Source: CAYNVQ01 sp964400735
GTDB lineage: Bacteria > Acidobacteriota > Aminicenantia > Aminicenantales > Aminicenantaceae
DNA length: 64,000 bases
NCBI GenBank assembly: GCA_964400735.1
Contig: CAYNVQ010000001.1
Span: forward strand, 1,110,062-1,174,061
Direction: 5' to 3'
The position numbers and the translations under genes were made by a program. Within the stretch, counting starts at the first letter, position 1. Each line of letters opens with the position of its first letter. This document shows positions 34,600-44,351 of this stretch, piece by piece. The notes beneath the pieces were generated by a model. It saw nothing but the letters and a program-made list of their open reading frames with translations. It searched no databases and was not told the origin of the DNA.

Positions 34600-34857
34600 A
34601 GGGAATCTCCTCTCAAAAAAAATCCATAATTAATGATATGATCTGTCTCGTTTTTATTATAACCAATCCTCTACCACCATTCCAATCCTAGGTTTTGAAC
34701 AAATTTTGAAAACCTTTTCTTGGCCCATGCCCAGATATCAATTTTTTTCAATAGGAATAAGAATATCAAATCGACTTTATCGAAAAATTTATATTTCTTT
34801 ACAGCTGATTTGCTTTCTGAAATCTAAAAAACAAATAAAATGGATATTCACCTGAAA

Positions 34858-35541
34858 TTATATCTTTTTTGCTTTGAATATATTCATCGAAGAAATTTTT
34901 TTAATATAAATTAATTCCGCAGAGTATTTCATTAGTTTTCTGACATAATACTCTGCTGGCAAATATCTAACAAGAGGAGTCTTGAGCAAATCGTCTATTC
35001 TTTTTTTATGCTCTATGCTCCTAAATCTTAAACCATTTCTAAAATTTTTAAGCCATATGAAAAAATAGGATAGATAGAATATAATCTTTTTAATAAATAA
35101 GATTTCAGATGAATCATATATGTTCCTTAAAGCTGCAGAAAGAGTTTTATTCGAGTATGCTCCAAGATAAAGAATTCCCCCAACCTTCAAAACTCTCAAA
35201 AGCTCGGAAATTGCACAATCCATATCAGGAATATGGTGAACAGTTCCTATACAAAAAATAACTTCCATGCATTCAGACCGCAAAGGTATTTTTGTTAAGG
35301 AAGCCCTAATTTTACGATGGCTTTTTACTGTTTTTAAAGCATTTTGACTAATATCAAGATAAATCGCATTATACTTTAATCTATTAAACACTTCGATAAA
35401 TAAAGATTGCCCGCATCCAAAGTCTCCGATTGCAGGATCTTTCAAGTTTCTAGGCACAAGATTCTCATATGCTTTAGAACTTGTTCGAGAAGGGAAGGTG
35501 ATATCGTCATAAAATTTAGTAATCTGTTCTTGAGAAATCAT
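34858..35541 (-). CDS. Class I SAM-dependent methyltransferase
   Basis: 227 residues with the Methyltransf_11 layout: motif I IGDFGCGQSLF (about 36-46), YLDIS as motif II, CIGTVHHIPDMD (about 96-107) and LRVLKVGGILYLGAY as the post-motif strand. The C-terminal 70 residues are basic and aromatic and may carry acceptor specificity. In this setting it probably O- or N-methylates a sugar or sugar lipid, but the substrate cannot be inferred. Base composition is strongly AT-rich compared with wecB. Confidence 0.82.
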   Translation of the reverse strand: MISQEQITKFYDDITFPSRTSSKAYENLVPRNLKDPAIGDFGCGQSLFIEVFNRLKYNAIYLDISQNALKTVKSHRKIRASLTKIPLRSECMEVIFCIGTVHHIPDMDCAISELLRVLKVGGILYLGAYSNKTLSAALRNIYDSSEILFIKKIIFYLSYFFIWLKNFRNGLRFRSIEHKKRIDDLLKTPLVRYLPAEYYVRKLMKYSAELIYIKKISSMNIFKAKKI

Positions 35542-35570
35542 CGTTATTCGCTATTATTTAAAATAATGAA

Positions 35571-36296
35571 TTACTTATTTATAATTAAAAAATCCTTAAT
35601 AAATTCCAAGCCATACTTCATGATTAACATTATCCTAGTTCTGTCAAAAAGACTACGATAAACCCACTCAAGTCCAATTTTCTGGAGAATAAGAGGGCAT
35701 CTTCTTTTCTTCCCAGCCCAAACATCAAAGGCTCCCCCAACTGGAAGACAAAACTTTACTTGAATTTTTTTAAAATGTTCAAAGATAAAATACTCTTTCT
35801 GAGGAAGCCCCAAACCTAAAAAAAGAATATCTGGTTTAGATGCATTTATATCTTTTATAATATCATCAATTTCATCTGATGAGAAAAATCCTTGTCGATG
35901 CCCAACAATTTCAGGATAATCAAATTTTCTTTTTATACTTTCAATTGCTAATCTCAAATTACAAATTGATGTTCCTAAAAAAAACAATTTCCAGCCATAT
36001 TTACTTGAAAGCCGAATAATTGACTCAGCTAGATCAATTCCTGATATTCTGTTCACACTTTTGTATCCAAATCTTCTGCTAAGCAAAACAATAGATTTGC
36101 CATCAGGCAAAATGATATCGGCTGAATTTATAACGCTTCTCAGTTTCAAGTCTTTTTTTGCCATAACGTACTTCGTAAGATTCAAAGGAACACAGTAGGA
36201 CTTATGCTCTGTATTGACATATTTCTCAATACAAGAAAGATATGTTCCCATATCTCCAGGCGTCACTTTAAGGTGCCCCAGTATATAGCTCTCCAT
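35571..36296 (-). CDS. WecG/TagA/CpsF-family glycosyltransferase
   Basis: 241 residues from Met at 36296 (GAGA about 7 bases upstream, directly after the carbamoyltransferase stop; the frame also has an ATG at 36308 that overlaps it). Family motifs are VPLNLTKYVMAK, ADIILPDGKSIV, RISGIDL, KLFFLGTS, PDILFLGLGLPQKEYF, PVGGAFDVWAGKKRR and the C-terminal GLEWVYRSLFDRTR. The GT26 family transfers ManNAc or ManNAcA to lipid-linked GlcNAc, the second step of the repeat unit. WecA-like and WecB neighbours fit this, with WecB supplying UDP-ManNAc. Confidence 0.92.
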   Translation of the reverse strand: MESYILGHLKVTPGDMGTYLSCIEKYVNTEHKSYCVPLNLTKYVMAKKDLKLRSVINSADIILPDGKSIVLLSRRFGYKSVNRISGIDLAESIIRLSSKYGWKLFFLGTSICNLRLAIESIKRKFDYPEIVGHRQGFFSSDEIDDIIKDINASKPDILFLGLGLPQKEYFIFEHFKKIQVKFCLPVGGAFDVWAGKKRRCPLILQKIGLEWVYRSLFDRTRIMLIMKYGLEFIKDFLIINK

Positions 36297-36297
36297 A

Positions 36298-38028
36298 TTA
36301 TTTCTCAATCAGGTAATCTTCAAGTTGAATGGCATCAAGATCAGATCTTAAGAATGTGCTAATAGCATCTTCTGGGGAACAGACGATAGGATCTCCGTGG
36401 AGATTAAAAGAAGTATTAAGCACCCCTCCCACTCCTGTCTCTTGTTCAAAATACGAAACCAACTCATAAAATGAAGGATGGTTTTCTGAGTCAAGAATTT
36501 GAGCTCTTGACGATTTATCAAAAGGATGGAGTCCAGCAGGAATGTCTTTCCATGCTTTTTGTTTAGTATCCGGCGCAATTGTCATAAAAGGACATCTGTA
36601 ATCCTCCCGGAGAATAAGATAATGATTTCTATATCTATCCAAAATAGCCGGAGCAAAAGGCATCCAGAAATCTCTCATTTTTATCGCTCTATTAATCTTA
36701 TGGATGATATTAGGATTTCTTGGGTCTGCAACAATGGATCTATTCCCTAGAGCTCGAGCCCCCCATTCCATACGGCCGGTAAACCGCCCAACTATTTTCC
36801 CTTCCAATAATTTCTGGCTAACAACCTTATTGATGTCTTTATGTTCGGTTATTCTAAATCCAGAGTCCATTAGACCATCATGGATGGCGTTTTCTATTTC
36901 CTTCTTGCTGTAAGAAGGGCCCCAATAGACCATGCCTAGCGGTGTAATTTTCTCAGGAGGGAAACCATTTTTCATAGCTGCCAAAATAGAGGCTGCAATG
37001 GGATTAGAATCATCACCGCAACTTGGATAAATAAAGAGGGATTTGACTTCAGGCAACTCCGAAATGAGATAATTAAGCTTGACATTCATAAATCCGCCGC
37101 CTGATAAAGCGAGGTTTCCCACTCCCGTGAATTCAATCGCATTCTTTATCCATTCTAATGCGACCTCTTCAAAAAAATCTTGAACTCCTCCAGAAATATT
37201 ATCAAATCTTTTCCCAAGAAGTTTTTTCCTCAATTCTTTCATAAATTGCCATTTGTAAAGCCTAGAATTATTAACGAATAACAACGGATTTTTTTCTGAA
37301 ATCTTGAAATAATTCCTGAAAATCTCTAAAACTTCATTCCTATACTTCCCGGAAGCATAAGGAGCCATTCCCATAACTTTATATTCATGAGACATCGGCT
37401 TCATGCCGAGAAATTGTGTAATCCTCGTGTAGAAATCACAGATAGAATTGTAATTAAAGATATCTGCAACTCTTTCTATCTTTCCATTAGAACCGACGTT
37501 AACAGACGCACAAACAGCGTCTCCTGAGCCATCAAGCGTTACAACAAGAGTTTTATCGTTTTTATACCAATTTCCAAAATGAGCCGTAACAGCATGGAGT
37601 AAATGATGCTCAAAGAAGAAAATATTTTTTGTTTTAAAGCCCATTCCGGAAAGCGTTTCTTCGATTTGTTTTTGTCTCGATTTAAATAGGAGATGTCCGA
37701 TTTTTTGAACCTTTTTTATATTGTTAGAGCTTTGTAACAAGCTTTTTGGAAGTATATTAACAAAATAAGAAAACGCTTTTTTATGAAAATGAGGGCTGAA
37801 ATAGCTCTCTGTGCCAATTTGAGGCATGAGAGAGCATATTCCTATCGCATCCACATCCTCAAATTTATGCCCTGTAATTTTCAGACACTTGTTAATTGCT
37901 TTTTCCGGAAATCCATTCCACTCTTTTATCCTGTTTAATCTTTCTTCGGATATGCATGCAATTACTTTCCCATCTTCGAATAGACATGCAGTTGCAGTAT
38001 GTCCATCGTGAATACCGAATGTCAACAT
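36298..38028 (-). CDS. NodU/TobZ-type carbamoyltransferase
   Basis: 576 residues, full length for the family. The N-terminal domain has FGIHDGHTATACLFEDGKVI and the metal/adenylate histidines in FFEHHLLHAVTAHF (about 138-151), and LSGGGFMNVKLNY and RMEWGARALGNRSI follow. The C-terminal domain ends with GGVLNTSFNLHGDPIVCSP. The enzyme uses carbamoyl phosphate and ATP to carbamoylate a hydroxyl, here presumably on a sugar of the repeat unit. It overlaps the upstream gene (38022) by 7 bases, so the two are translationally coupled. Confidence 0.92.
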   Translation of the reverse strand: MLTFGIHDGHTATACLFEDGKVIACISEERLNRIKEWNGFPEKAINKCLKITGHKFEDVDAIGICSLMPQIGTESYFSPHFHKKAFSYFVNILPKSLLQSSNNIKKVQKIGHLLFKSRQKQIEETLSGMGFKTKNIFFFEHHLLHAVTAHFGNWYKNDKTLVVTLDGSGDAVCASVNVGSNGKIERVADIFNYNSICDFYTRITQFLGMKPMSHEYKVMGMAPYASGKYRNEVLEIFRNYFKISEKNPLLFVNNSRLYKWQFMKELRKKLLGKRFDNISGGVQDFFEEVALEWIKNAIEFTGVGNLALSGGGFMNVKLNYLISELPEVKSLFIYPSCGDDSNPIAASILAAMKNGFPPEKITPLGMVYWGPSYSKKEIENAIHDGLMDSGFRITEHKDINKVVSQKLLEGKIVGRFTGRMEWGARALGNRSIVADPRNPNIIHKINRAIKMRDFWMPFAPAILDRYRNHYLILREDYRCPFMTIAPDTKQKAWKDIPAGLHPFDKSSRAQILDSENHPSFYELVSYFEQETGVGGVLNTSFNLHGDPIVCSPEDAISTFLRSDLDAIQLEDYLIEK

Positions 38029-39176
38029 TCTTTCTCTCCAAAATTAGATAAATATTCGCTCAAAGCATGAAACGACCATGCTTGAGACCATCGTATATAT
38101 GGTATTTTGTTGGTGAATAATTTGTATTTTTGGTAATAAAAATAACCCTTTTTATTGTGGAGATTATTTATCATCCATTCCAATATTTTTCTTGTGAGAT
38201 CCTTATATTGATCTCCTATCCTGGACAAGAAAACAACAGCCTGACAAGGAGAATGGATGTCAATTGGATAAATTTTGTCATGATAATATTTAGGAGTTCC
38301 ATCTTCTAAAAAAAAATTCTTAGCATAAAACCGCACGCCTTTGTCAAAAGCCTTTCTGTATTCTTCAGCATACCCTTCTGCTAAAAAATAATGTATGCTT
38401 TGAAGGTTAAATCCTGTATGAAAGGAATCGATCCATCTCTGATAATCTGTCTCTGCATAAAACCATGAACCGTCATCTCTCTGATATTTCATACTGTAAG
38501 CAAGGCTAGCCAAAGCCAGTTCTTTGAGTATTGGATCTTTTATGTATTTAAGTAGTCTAATTAGAAGCGATGCACCAAGAAGATTTGCATTATGGATGGC
38601 CGTATGGTCAAGGGGAGTATAACTAAAACAAATCGAAGAATCCTCTACTTTTCTATTGAGATCGTTGAGAATGAAATTTTTAATGGATAAAGCCATATCC
38701 AAAGCTTTCTCTATTTTTGTGTATTCATAAGTATCGATAAGCGCATGCCCAATAAATGAAGTATTCACCAGAGTGGGAGTAAACCTAGGCACATAAAAAG
38801 CCCTTGACTGCCAATCGAAATTGTATCCCCAACAATTTCCTGAATATCTTTTGCTTTTAAGCTCTTCCAGAAAGCCTAAAAGAGAGTTTATATTCTCAAG
38901 ATACTTCTGGTTTCCTTCTTTTTTATATAATTTTGCATAGCTCCATATAAACAGCCCCATACCTTTAGGATTTAACTCTTTTTTGATACCAAAAACGGGT
39001 CTAATATTCAGAGGGAATCTTTTTAAAATTTGAGTCCAAATAATCCTTGAATACTTTTTATTAAAACATAAGGAATTTATGATTCGACTATTCAAAGCAT
39101 CATATGGATCATAGCCTTTAAAGTCTTCTCCCTCGATAAAGCTCATCAATTCTTCCATGATCCTTTTTGTGTCCAA
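38022..39176 (-). CDS. Unknown alpha/alpha-barrel-like protein of the polysaccharide locus
   Basis: 384 residues, no signal peptide. Repeated helical pairs with aromatic/glycine loops (FIWSYAKLYKKEGNQKYLEN, CWGYNFDWQSRAFYVPRFTP, YSMKYQRDDGSWFYAETDYQ, WSQAWSFHALSEYL) have the look of an (alpha/alpha)6 barrel as in AGE/terpenoid-cyclase-like or GH88-like proteins. No catalytic signature was recognised, so epimerase, lyase or hydrolase are all possible. It is coupled to the carbamoyltransferase by a 7-base overlap and follows the two-domain oxidoreductase by 38 bases, so it probably acts on the same sugar. Confidence 0.7.
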   Translation of the reverse strand: MDTKRIMEELMSFIEGEDFKGYDPYDALNSRIINSLCFNKKYSRIIWTQILKRFPLNIRPVFGIKKELNPKGMGLFIWSYAKLYKKEGNQKYLENINSLLGFLEELKSKRYSGNCWGYNFDWQSRAFYVPRFTPTLVNTSFIGHALIDTYEYTKIEKALDMALSIKNFILNDLNRKVEDSSICFSYTPLDHTAIHNANLLGASLLIRLLKYIKDPILKELALASLAYSMKYQRDDGSWFYAETDYQRWIDSFHTGFNLQSIHYFLAEGYAEEYRKAFDKGVRFYAKNFFLEDGTPKYYHDKIYPIDIHSPCQAVVFLSRIGDQYKDLTRKILEWMINNLHNKKGYFYYQKYKLFTNKIPYIRWSQAWSFHALSEYLSNFGEKEC

Positions 39177-39214
39177 TTTTATGAGTAGAAGTGAAAAGAA
39201 TCGTTGAAATGCTT

Positions 39215-41359
39215 TTAAGCTAAAGAAATCGTTTTTCTTTCTTTAATAGATTCGATTATTTTAAATGTTGTTAACATAACTGCATATATATCCTCAAATT
39301 CTATAGGAGAAGGAGTTCCATTTTGAACGGCTCTAATGAAAGATCGAATCATATTTTTTTGCCCTTTGTCCTGATTGAGCATTTTTTTTCTGTATACCTT
39401 CCCGTTTCCATGTATTTCAAGCTGCTTAAAATCCTTCAAAAGACTTATCATCCCTGATTGGTAAATCTCTATATACTCTTTAAAAAGTGACTTCGCACCA
39501 TTTGAAAAATAAGATATCGTGCCCACTGACCCATTCTTGAATTTCATGGTAAGGGTTAACGTGTCTTCCAGGTTTTCGCTATCCGAAAGATCCACGGCAA
39601 ACACTGAATCGGGACTGGACTCACTTATATAAGTCAGATAGTCCACAAAATGACACACCTCTCCAATGATCCTCCCTCCTCCAATTTCTCTATCCTGGAT
39701 CCATGAATCAGAAGGAATATGGCCTGCATTTATGCGGTAAATCATGGCCGATGGATCAGAAGTCAAATGCTTTTTTAGTTTTTCTGAAAGAGGCGAAAAC
39801 CGCCTGTTGAATCCAACTATCAGAATAGGCTTTGAATCCGAGAAAGAATCATAAGTCTGTCTAATTTGCTCTAACTCAGATTCTCTCAAGCAAAGAGGTT
39901 TTTCCACCCAAACATTCTTTCCTGCCTCCAGAGCCTTCAACACGTACTCTGCATGGGTGTTGTGCTGAGTTGCAATAAAAATCGTGTTTATTTCTTTATT
40001 TTCGAAGATATCCTTTTCATCTGAGGTGCAGAACTCAAACCCATATCTATCTGCTACAGTCCTGGACTTCGTTCCCACAGCATCCATGACTCCCTTTAGC
40101 ACAACATCTTTATCCCTTGGAATATTTGGCAGAAGAAAAGAAGAAGCATAATTCCCAACGCCTATGAACCCAATATTGACTTTTCCAGCCGGCGACTCTC
40201 CCTTAAGAAAAACTTTTTTCCTATGATCCGTCTTTGCTTGCCCATACTTGATTAGGACCCCAAGATATGGTTCCGTTTTTTTTAATATCATGTCATAAGC
40301 TTTGGGGGCCTCTTCAAGACCAAAAACATGAGTGGTCAGATAATCGATATTTATTCTCCCCGAATGAACTAGTTCCTGAAAGGCTTCCATGTTTCGTTTC
40401 TCGGTCCACCGGACATACCCCACAGGATAATCCATGCCCTTCTCTTCATAGTTGGGATCATATCGGCCGGGCCCATAGGAGCATGACATTTTCAACTCAA
40501 GCTCCTTTCTGTAATAAGCATCCCGCTCAAAACCAGTCGGAACGTTCCCGACAACCACTATCCTTCCTCTTTTTCTTGAAACCAACCCAGCAAAGTTGAC
40601 AGGATCCAGGCTCTTGCTTGAAGCAGTAATAATGACTGCATCGGCTCCAATCCCGGCTGTAAAGTCTTCTATCTTTCTGGCCAACCCAGGTTCATCCCTG
40701 GTCCATGCGTCATCAGCACAATGTTCTCTAGCCACCTCCACCATTTTAGGTGCAATGTCTATTCCGACTACTCTAATTCCACTTGCTCTTAACATTAAGG
40801 ATGCAAGCTGACCAATGAGTCCCAGGCCAATTACAACACAGGTCTCTCCGATACGAACATCTGCCTGACGTACTCCCTGAAGAGCAATAGCCCCAAGCGT
40901 ATTATAGGCAGCTTTTTTCAAATCAGCATCAAAGGGAAGCTTGACGCATAAATTATGAGGAACGGCCACAAACTCTGCATGATGTGCATAACCTCCCCCT
41001 CCGCATGCAACGAGATTCTCTACCTGAAACTCCTTAACACTTTTGCCCACCTCAATAACTTCTCCTGCACAGCTGTATCCAAGAGGAGAATAAGCTTCAA
41101 GTCTCTGTTTTACTGACCTGTAAGTCTGAGCAGGTCCCTTCTGTCTCAGAAATTCAATGACCTGCTTGAATTGCTGGGGACGTTCCCTTGCCTTTCCGAT
41201 AAGGCTTTTACGAGCAGCGCCTATAGTTGCTCCTTCTGTGCCCGGACTGATAAGAGAAATAGAATTTTTCACTAATAGCATATTTCGAGATACAATTGGG
41301 TTTGGAATATCAAGTATCTGAATTTTGCCGTTTTTTAAAGTTTGAACGAGTTGTCTCAT
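39215..41359 (-). CDS. Two-domain oxidoreductase: zinc-type alcohol dehydrogenase fused to Gfo/Idh/MocA
   Basis: 714 residues. Residues 1-about 360 are a medium-chain dehydrogenase/reductase (SLISPGTEG, LGYSCAGEVIEVG, VVIGLGLIGQLASLMLRASG nucleotide-binding loop). Residues about 390-714 are a Gfo/Idh/MocA domain (VNIGFIGVGNYASSFLL, IFIATQHNTHAEYVLKALEA, VEKPLC with the catalytic EKP Lys, GFNRRFSP). Fusions of this type are widespread in exopolysaccharide clusters and are thought to modify sugar nucleotides or uronic acids; a heparinase-like gene often beside them is not present here. It is the last clearly ordered gene before a 346-base gap. Confidence 0.87.
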   Translation of the reverse strand: MRQLVQTLKNGKIQILDIPNPIVSRNMLLVKNSISLISPGTEGATIGAARKSLIGKARERPQQFKQVIEFLRQKGPAQTYRSVKQRLEAYSPLGYSCAGEVIEVGKSVKEFQVENLVACGGGGYAHHAEFVAVPHNLCVKLPFDADLKKAAYNTLGAIALQGVRQADVRIGETCVVIGLGLIGQLASLMLRASGIRVVGIDIAPKMVEVAREHCADDAWTRDEPGLARKIEDFTAGIGADAVIITASSKSLDPVNFAGLVSRKRGRIVVVGNVPTGFERDAYYRKELELKMSCSYGPGRYDPNYEEKGMDYPVGYVRWTEKRNMEAFQELVHSGRINIDYLTTHVFGLEEAPKAYDMILKKTEPYLGVLIKYGQAKTDHRKKVFLKGESPAGKVNIGFIGVGNYASSFLLPNIPRDKDVVLKGVMDAVGTKSRTVADRYGFEFCTSDEKDIFENKEINTIFIATQHNTHAEYVLKALEAGKNVWVEKPLCLRESELEQIRQTYDSFSDSKPILIVGFNRRFSPLSEKLKKHLTSDPSAMIYRINAGHIPSDSWIQDREIGGGRIIGEVCHFVDYLTYISESSPDSVFAVDLSDSENLEDTLTLTMKFKNGSVGTISYFSNGAKSLFKEYIEIYQSGMISLLKDFKQLEIHGNGKVYRKKMLNQDKGQKNMIRSFIRAVQNGTPSPIEFEDIYAVMLTTFKIIESIKERKTISLA

Positions 41360-41705
41360 TTCTTTTTTGGCTCTGATTGCGAAGTCTCAAGCAAAGATAA
41401 AGGATTCTTTCTTTTATGCCTGAAAAATCCTTAATCTAGGTGTCCCGGCTTTACCAACCTATCTTTTATAATATAATAAGTCTTTTTAATCCCATCGTTT
41501 TTTGCAGTAAATATAGTTTTTCCAAAATTCGGCCTTGCTTAAGACCTATTAAAAATAGATCTATTTGAAATTTCAATAGAATATTTTAAGTCTAACGCTT
41601 CAATAGAGAAAAAAATATCACAACTTTAATAAATTCCTCTTTATTTAATGCGACGTACTTCCTGTCCCTCCAATTTTTTTGTTTTATAGTACAAAGTAAT
41701 TTGTT
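41360..41705. other. AT-rich intergenic gap, nothing recognised
   Basis: The 346 bases between the oxidoreductase start and the next glycosyltransferase stop contain no plausible coding frame, no strong hairpin with T-run and no clear promoter motif. It marks a break in the otherwise tight minus-strand gene string. Confidence 0.4.
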
Positions 41706-42821
41706 TTATTCCTTTAATAGTTCTTGATAAAGAATATGCCACTGCTCAGCAATCTTATTTTTAGCAAATTTTTTTGAAATTTCATAACTCTTTATACCAA
41801 ATTCAAATCTTTTTTTGGGATCTTTTATAAATAAATAAATCTTATTAATAAAACCATCAACATCTCCAGGATCTAAAAGATATCCATTCTCTCCCTCAAC
41901 AACTAAATCAGGGATTCCTGCTATGTTTGTTGATACTATTGGAAGACCAAAAGCCATTGCTTCTAATATAACCATCGGCATCCCTTCATAATAAGAAGGC
42001 AAAAGGAGGATATCCCCCTCTTTATATAAATTCATCTTTTCTTTCCCAGAAATCCAACCTCTATATATTATATTTTCTCTTTCTGAATTCATATCATTAA
42101 TCAATTTTAAAAATTTTTTTTCATCTTCACCTTTTCCGCATACAATTAATTTGAAATCAGATTTAAGACAATTCAAACCTTGAACAATCTTAATCAGATC
42201 ATAAATTCCCTTGTTTTTTATCAAAAAACCTACAAACAAAATTTTCACATTTTTTTTGTTTGATAGACTCATTCCCCTGTATGCCTTTTTAACATTAAAA
42301 GGGACAGGATTTCCAATTACTAATGTGTTATTCAATGAATATTTCTCATCTATTTTTTTTTTCCAGTCCTCGCATAGCAACACTATTTTATCGACTTTTT
42401 TTAATGAGTAAGTAATAATTTTTTTTCTAATTCCAAATACATTTATAAAAAAATCATCAAATCTTCCTGAATGAAAATGAAAAATAATTTTTTTTTTATA
42501 AAAAGAAGATATAAAAATAATAATTATTTTCCTTAAAAAACTGACGCCAACTGAGCTATGTACATGAATTAAATCTACTCTACGAAATGTATTCATAACA
42601 ATAAAAGCAAAAACCGCTTTCATGAAGATAAGCAAATTTCCAAATTTACTGGAATCCTTGTAATTTGACGTGTTAATGATATTTATGTGGTAATTTTGAT
42701 ATACTATTTTTTCGCTCAATATGCTTTTTACAACTGTTGCAATACCTCCATTGCTTAAGATAGGCCCAACCAATAATATCTCTTTTTCTTTATAATTATG
42801 TTTAGAATTCATCTGATTCAA
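41706..42821 (-). CDS. Family-4 glycosyltransferase
   Basis: 371 residues, GT-B fold. The N-terminal domain has LVGPILSNGGIATVVKSIL and DLIHVHSSVGVSFLRK. The C-terminal domain has the GT4 hallmarks KILFVGFLIKNKGIYDLIK, KLIVCGKGEDEKK and LLPSYYEGMPMVILEAMAFG (E-x7-E nucleotide-sugar site), followed by VSTNIAGIPDLV. It retains the anomeric configuration and is cytoplasmic, probably membrane-associated. Donor and acceptor are unknown. Confidence 0.88.
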   Translation of the reverse strand: MNQMNSKHNYKEKEILLVGPILSNGGIATVVKSILSEKIVYQNYHINIINTSNYKDSSKFGNLLIFMKAVFAFIVMNTFRRVDLIHVHSSVGVSFLRKIIIIFISSFYKKKIIFHFHSGRFDDFFINVFGIRKKIITYSLKKVDKIVLLCEDWKKKIDEKYSLNNTLVIGNPVPFNVKKAYRGMSLSNKKNVKILFVGFLIKNKGIYDLIKIVQGLNCLKSDFKLIVCGKGEDEKKFLKLINDMNSERENIIYRGWISGKEKMNLYKEGDILLLPSYYEGMPMVILEAMAFGLPIVSTNIAGIPDLVVEGENGYLLDPGDVDGFINKIYLFIKDPKKRFEFGIKSYEISKKFAKNKIAEQWHILYQELLKE

Positions 42822-42899
42822 TTCTATTAAGCGGTATTGAAATTATGATTGATTGCTAAATTTTTTCGGCTATATAAAACAAAGCAAAAAACTACAATT

Positions 42900-44351
42900 T
42901 CATTTTTGCCAACGAGAACAACTTGAATATTGTGATAAAGTTTTTAAATCACTCAATTTTAATATAAAAGCGACTAGAAGAAAAAACATCAAAGTAATCA
43001 TGTCATCTGCAATAATAGGTCCGTAAGAAAAACTAATAGTCAACATTATAAAAGAAAATCCAATCATCCCTAAAAAGAAAGCTTTCCAATAAGGCCGTGA
43101 TTCCAATTTATAGATTTTATAAATATTTTTTAAAATATATAAAAATAAAAACAAATATACTAAAGCTCCAAAATATCCAACTTGGATAGCTAACCAGGAT
43201 AATGATGTCACGCCGTATCCAATAGGTAATTTCCCTGACTCTTTTAATGTTGTTTTTAAACTTTTAAACATAGTTTCAATGTAGCTTCCAGGTCCAAGTC
43301 CAACTAAAATATGAATAAAACCTCTTTCCTTCAAAATATTGAATACATTAATTGTCGTTGAAATTCTTCCTTGTGATACGCCATCCTCACTCTGCATAAC
43401 ATTATATTTCCAAACAAAATCTGTGAGGTATTTTAAGTTAGTTTCTCCCCTATATCTATGTTGAGGATTTAGAGAGGGAATATATTTAACAGAAAAAATG
43501 ACAGTGAGTATTACTATACCTACTCCGATAAAAATGTATTTAAATTTTATCCTACGGAAAGATCTTAAAAAAAATCCTAAAAATACAAATAATAACGGCA
43601 CATATATAATAAGTGCTCGTTTCCCCCCTATAAGACCAAAACAGATAAATCCAAAAACTAACAATATGTAATAATTAGATTGTTTATAAATAAAATAATA
43701 AGCAACAAGGAAACTTATGGCAATTAAAGGTATAAGTGTTGAGTAAATTCCTTCGTGATAAGCGTATGTACCAACTGCAGTCTCTCCTTGTCGAAAAATA
43801 AATAATCTTATAGTAGCTACAGGAATTTGAATGATAAATAAAAAAGTCAATATGTTAATGATCGTCTTGAATAGTTTTTCATTCAAATCGAGGTTAATAG
43901 CAGCTAGAAATAACAAATAATATCTAAGCGTTAGCCTCAAAAATAGAAGAAAATGTATAAAAGAGATTTTGTTGGCTATTAATGAAATAAAAGAAATAGC
44001 CAAAAACAACAATATGATCCTAAAAAAATTCAATTTTATTTTTTCTTTTTTTATTGTTTTTTCAAGAATTGCCCTAAGAAACAAAAAGTATATTATTATT
44101 TCCACCAACCAGATAGCCTGAGGAGGCCATAAATTAAACTCAACTAAGCCCTGGCCAATAAATGCAAGAAATAGTAAAACAAAAAATGGGATTATATTTT
44201 TTTTAATAAATAAAAAAGATATTAGCGCAAGCGGAATTATTAAATAAATGTAATTCTGAAAAGAAATGGAATATGCAATCAAAAAACCAGAAAAGAATAT
44301 AGGCAGGAATAATTTCAAAAAATCTTTTCTGTAAATAAATATTGAATTCAT
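42900..44351 (-). CDS. Wzy-like O-antigen polymerase/ligase family membrane protein (second copy)
   Basis: 483 residues from ATG at 44351, whose ATGA overlaps the stop of the upstream glycosyltransferase; the frame also stays open to 44399. About twelve membrane helices. The periplasmic loop contains LVGLGPGSYIETMFK (about 345-360) and the GYGVTSLSW segment, matching the Wzy_C/WaaL GxGxGxx pattern. Compared with the copy at 26378 it is much more AT-rich and sits inside the glycosyltransferase block, so it is the better candidate for the repeat-unit polymerase. Confidence 0.82.
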   Translation of the reverse strand: MNSIFIYRKDFLKLFLPIFFSGFLIAYSISFQNYIYLIIPLALISFLFIKKNIIPFFVLLFLAFIGQGLVEFNLWPPQAIWLVEIIIYFLFLRAILEKTIKKEKIKLNFFRIILLFLAISFISLIANKISFIHFLLFLRLTLRYYLLFLAAINLDLNEKLFKTIINILTFLFIIQIPVATIRLFIFRQGETAVGTYAYHEGIYSTLIPLIAISFLVAYYFIYKQSNYYILLVFGFICFGLIGGKRALIIYVPLLFVFLGFFLRSFRRIKFKYIFIGVGIVILTVIFSVKYIPSLNPQHRYRGETNLKYLTDFVWKYNVMQSEDGVSQGRISTTINVFNILKERGFIHILVGLGPGSYIETMFKSLKTTLKESGKLPIGYGVTSLSWLAIQVGYFGALVYLFLFLYILKNIYKIYKLESRPYWKAFFLGMIGFSFIMLTISFSYGPIIADDMITLMFFLLVAFILKLSDLKTLSQYSSCSRWQK

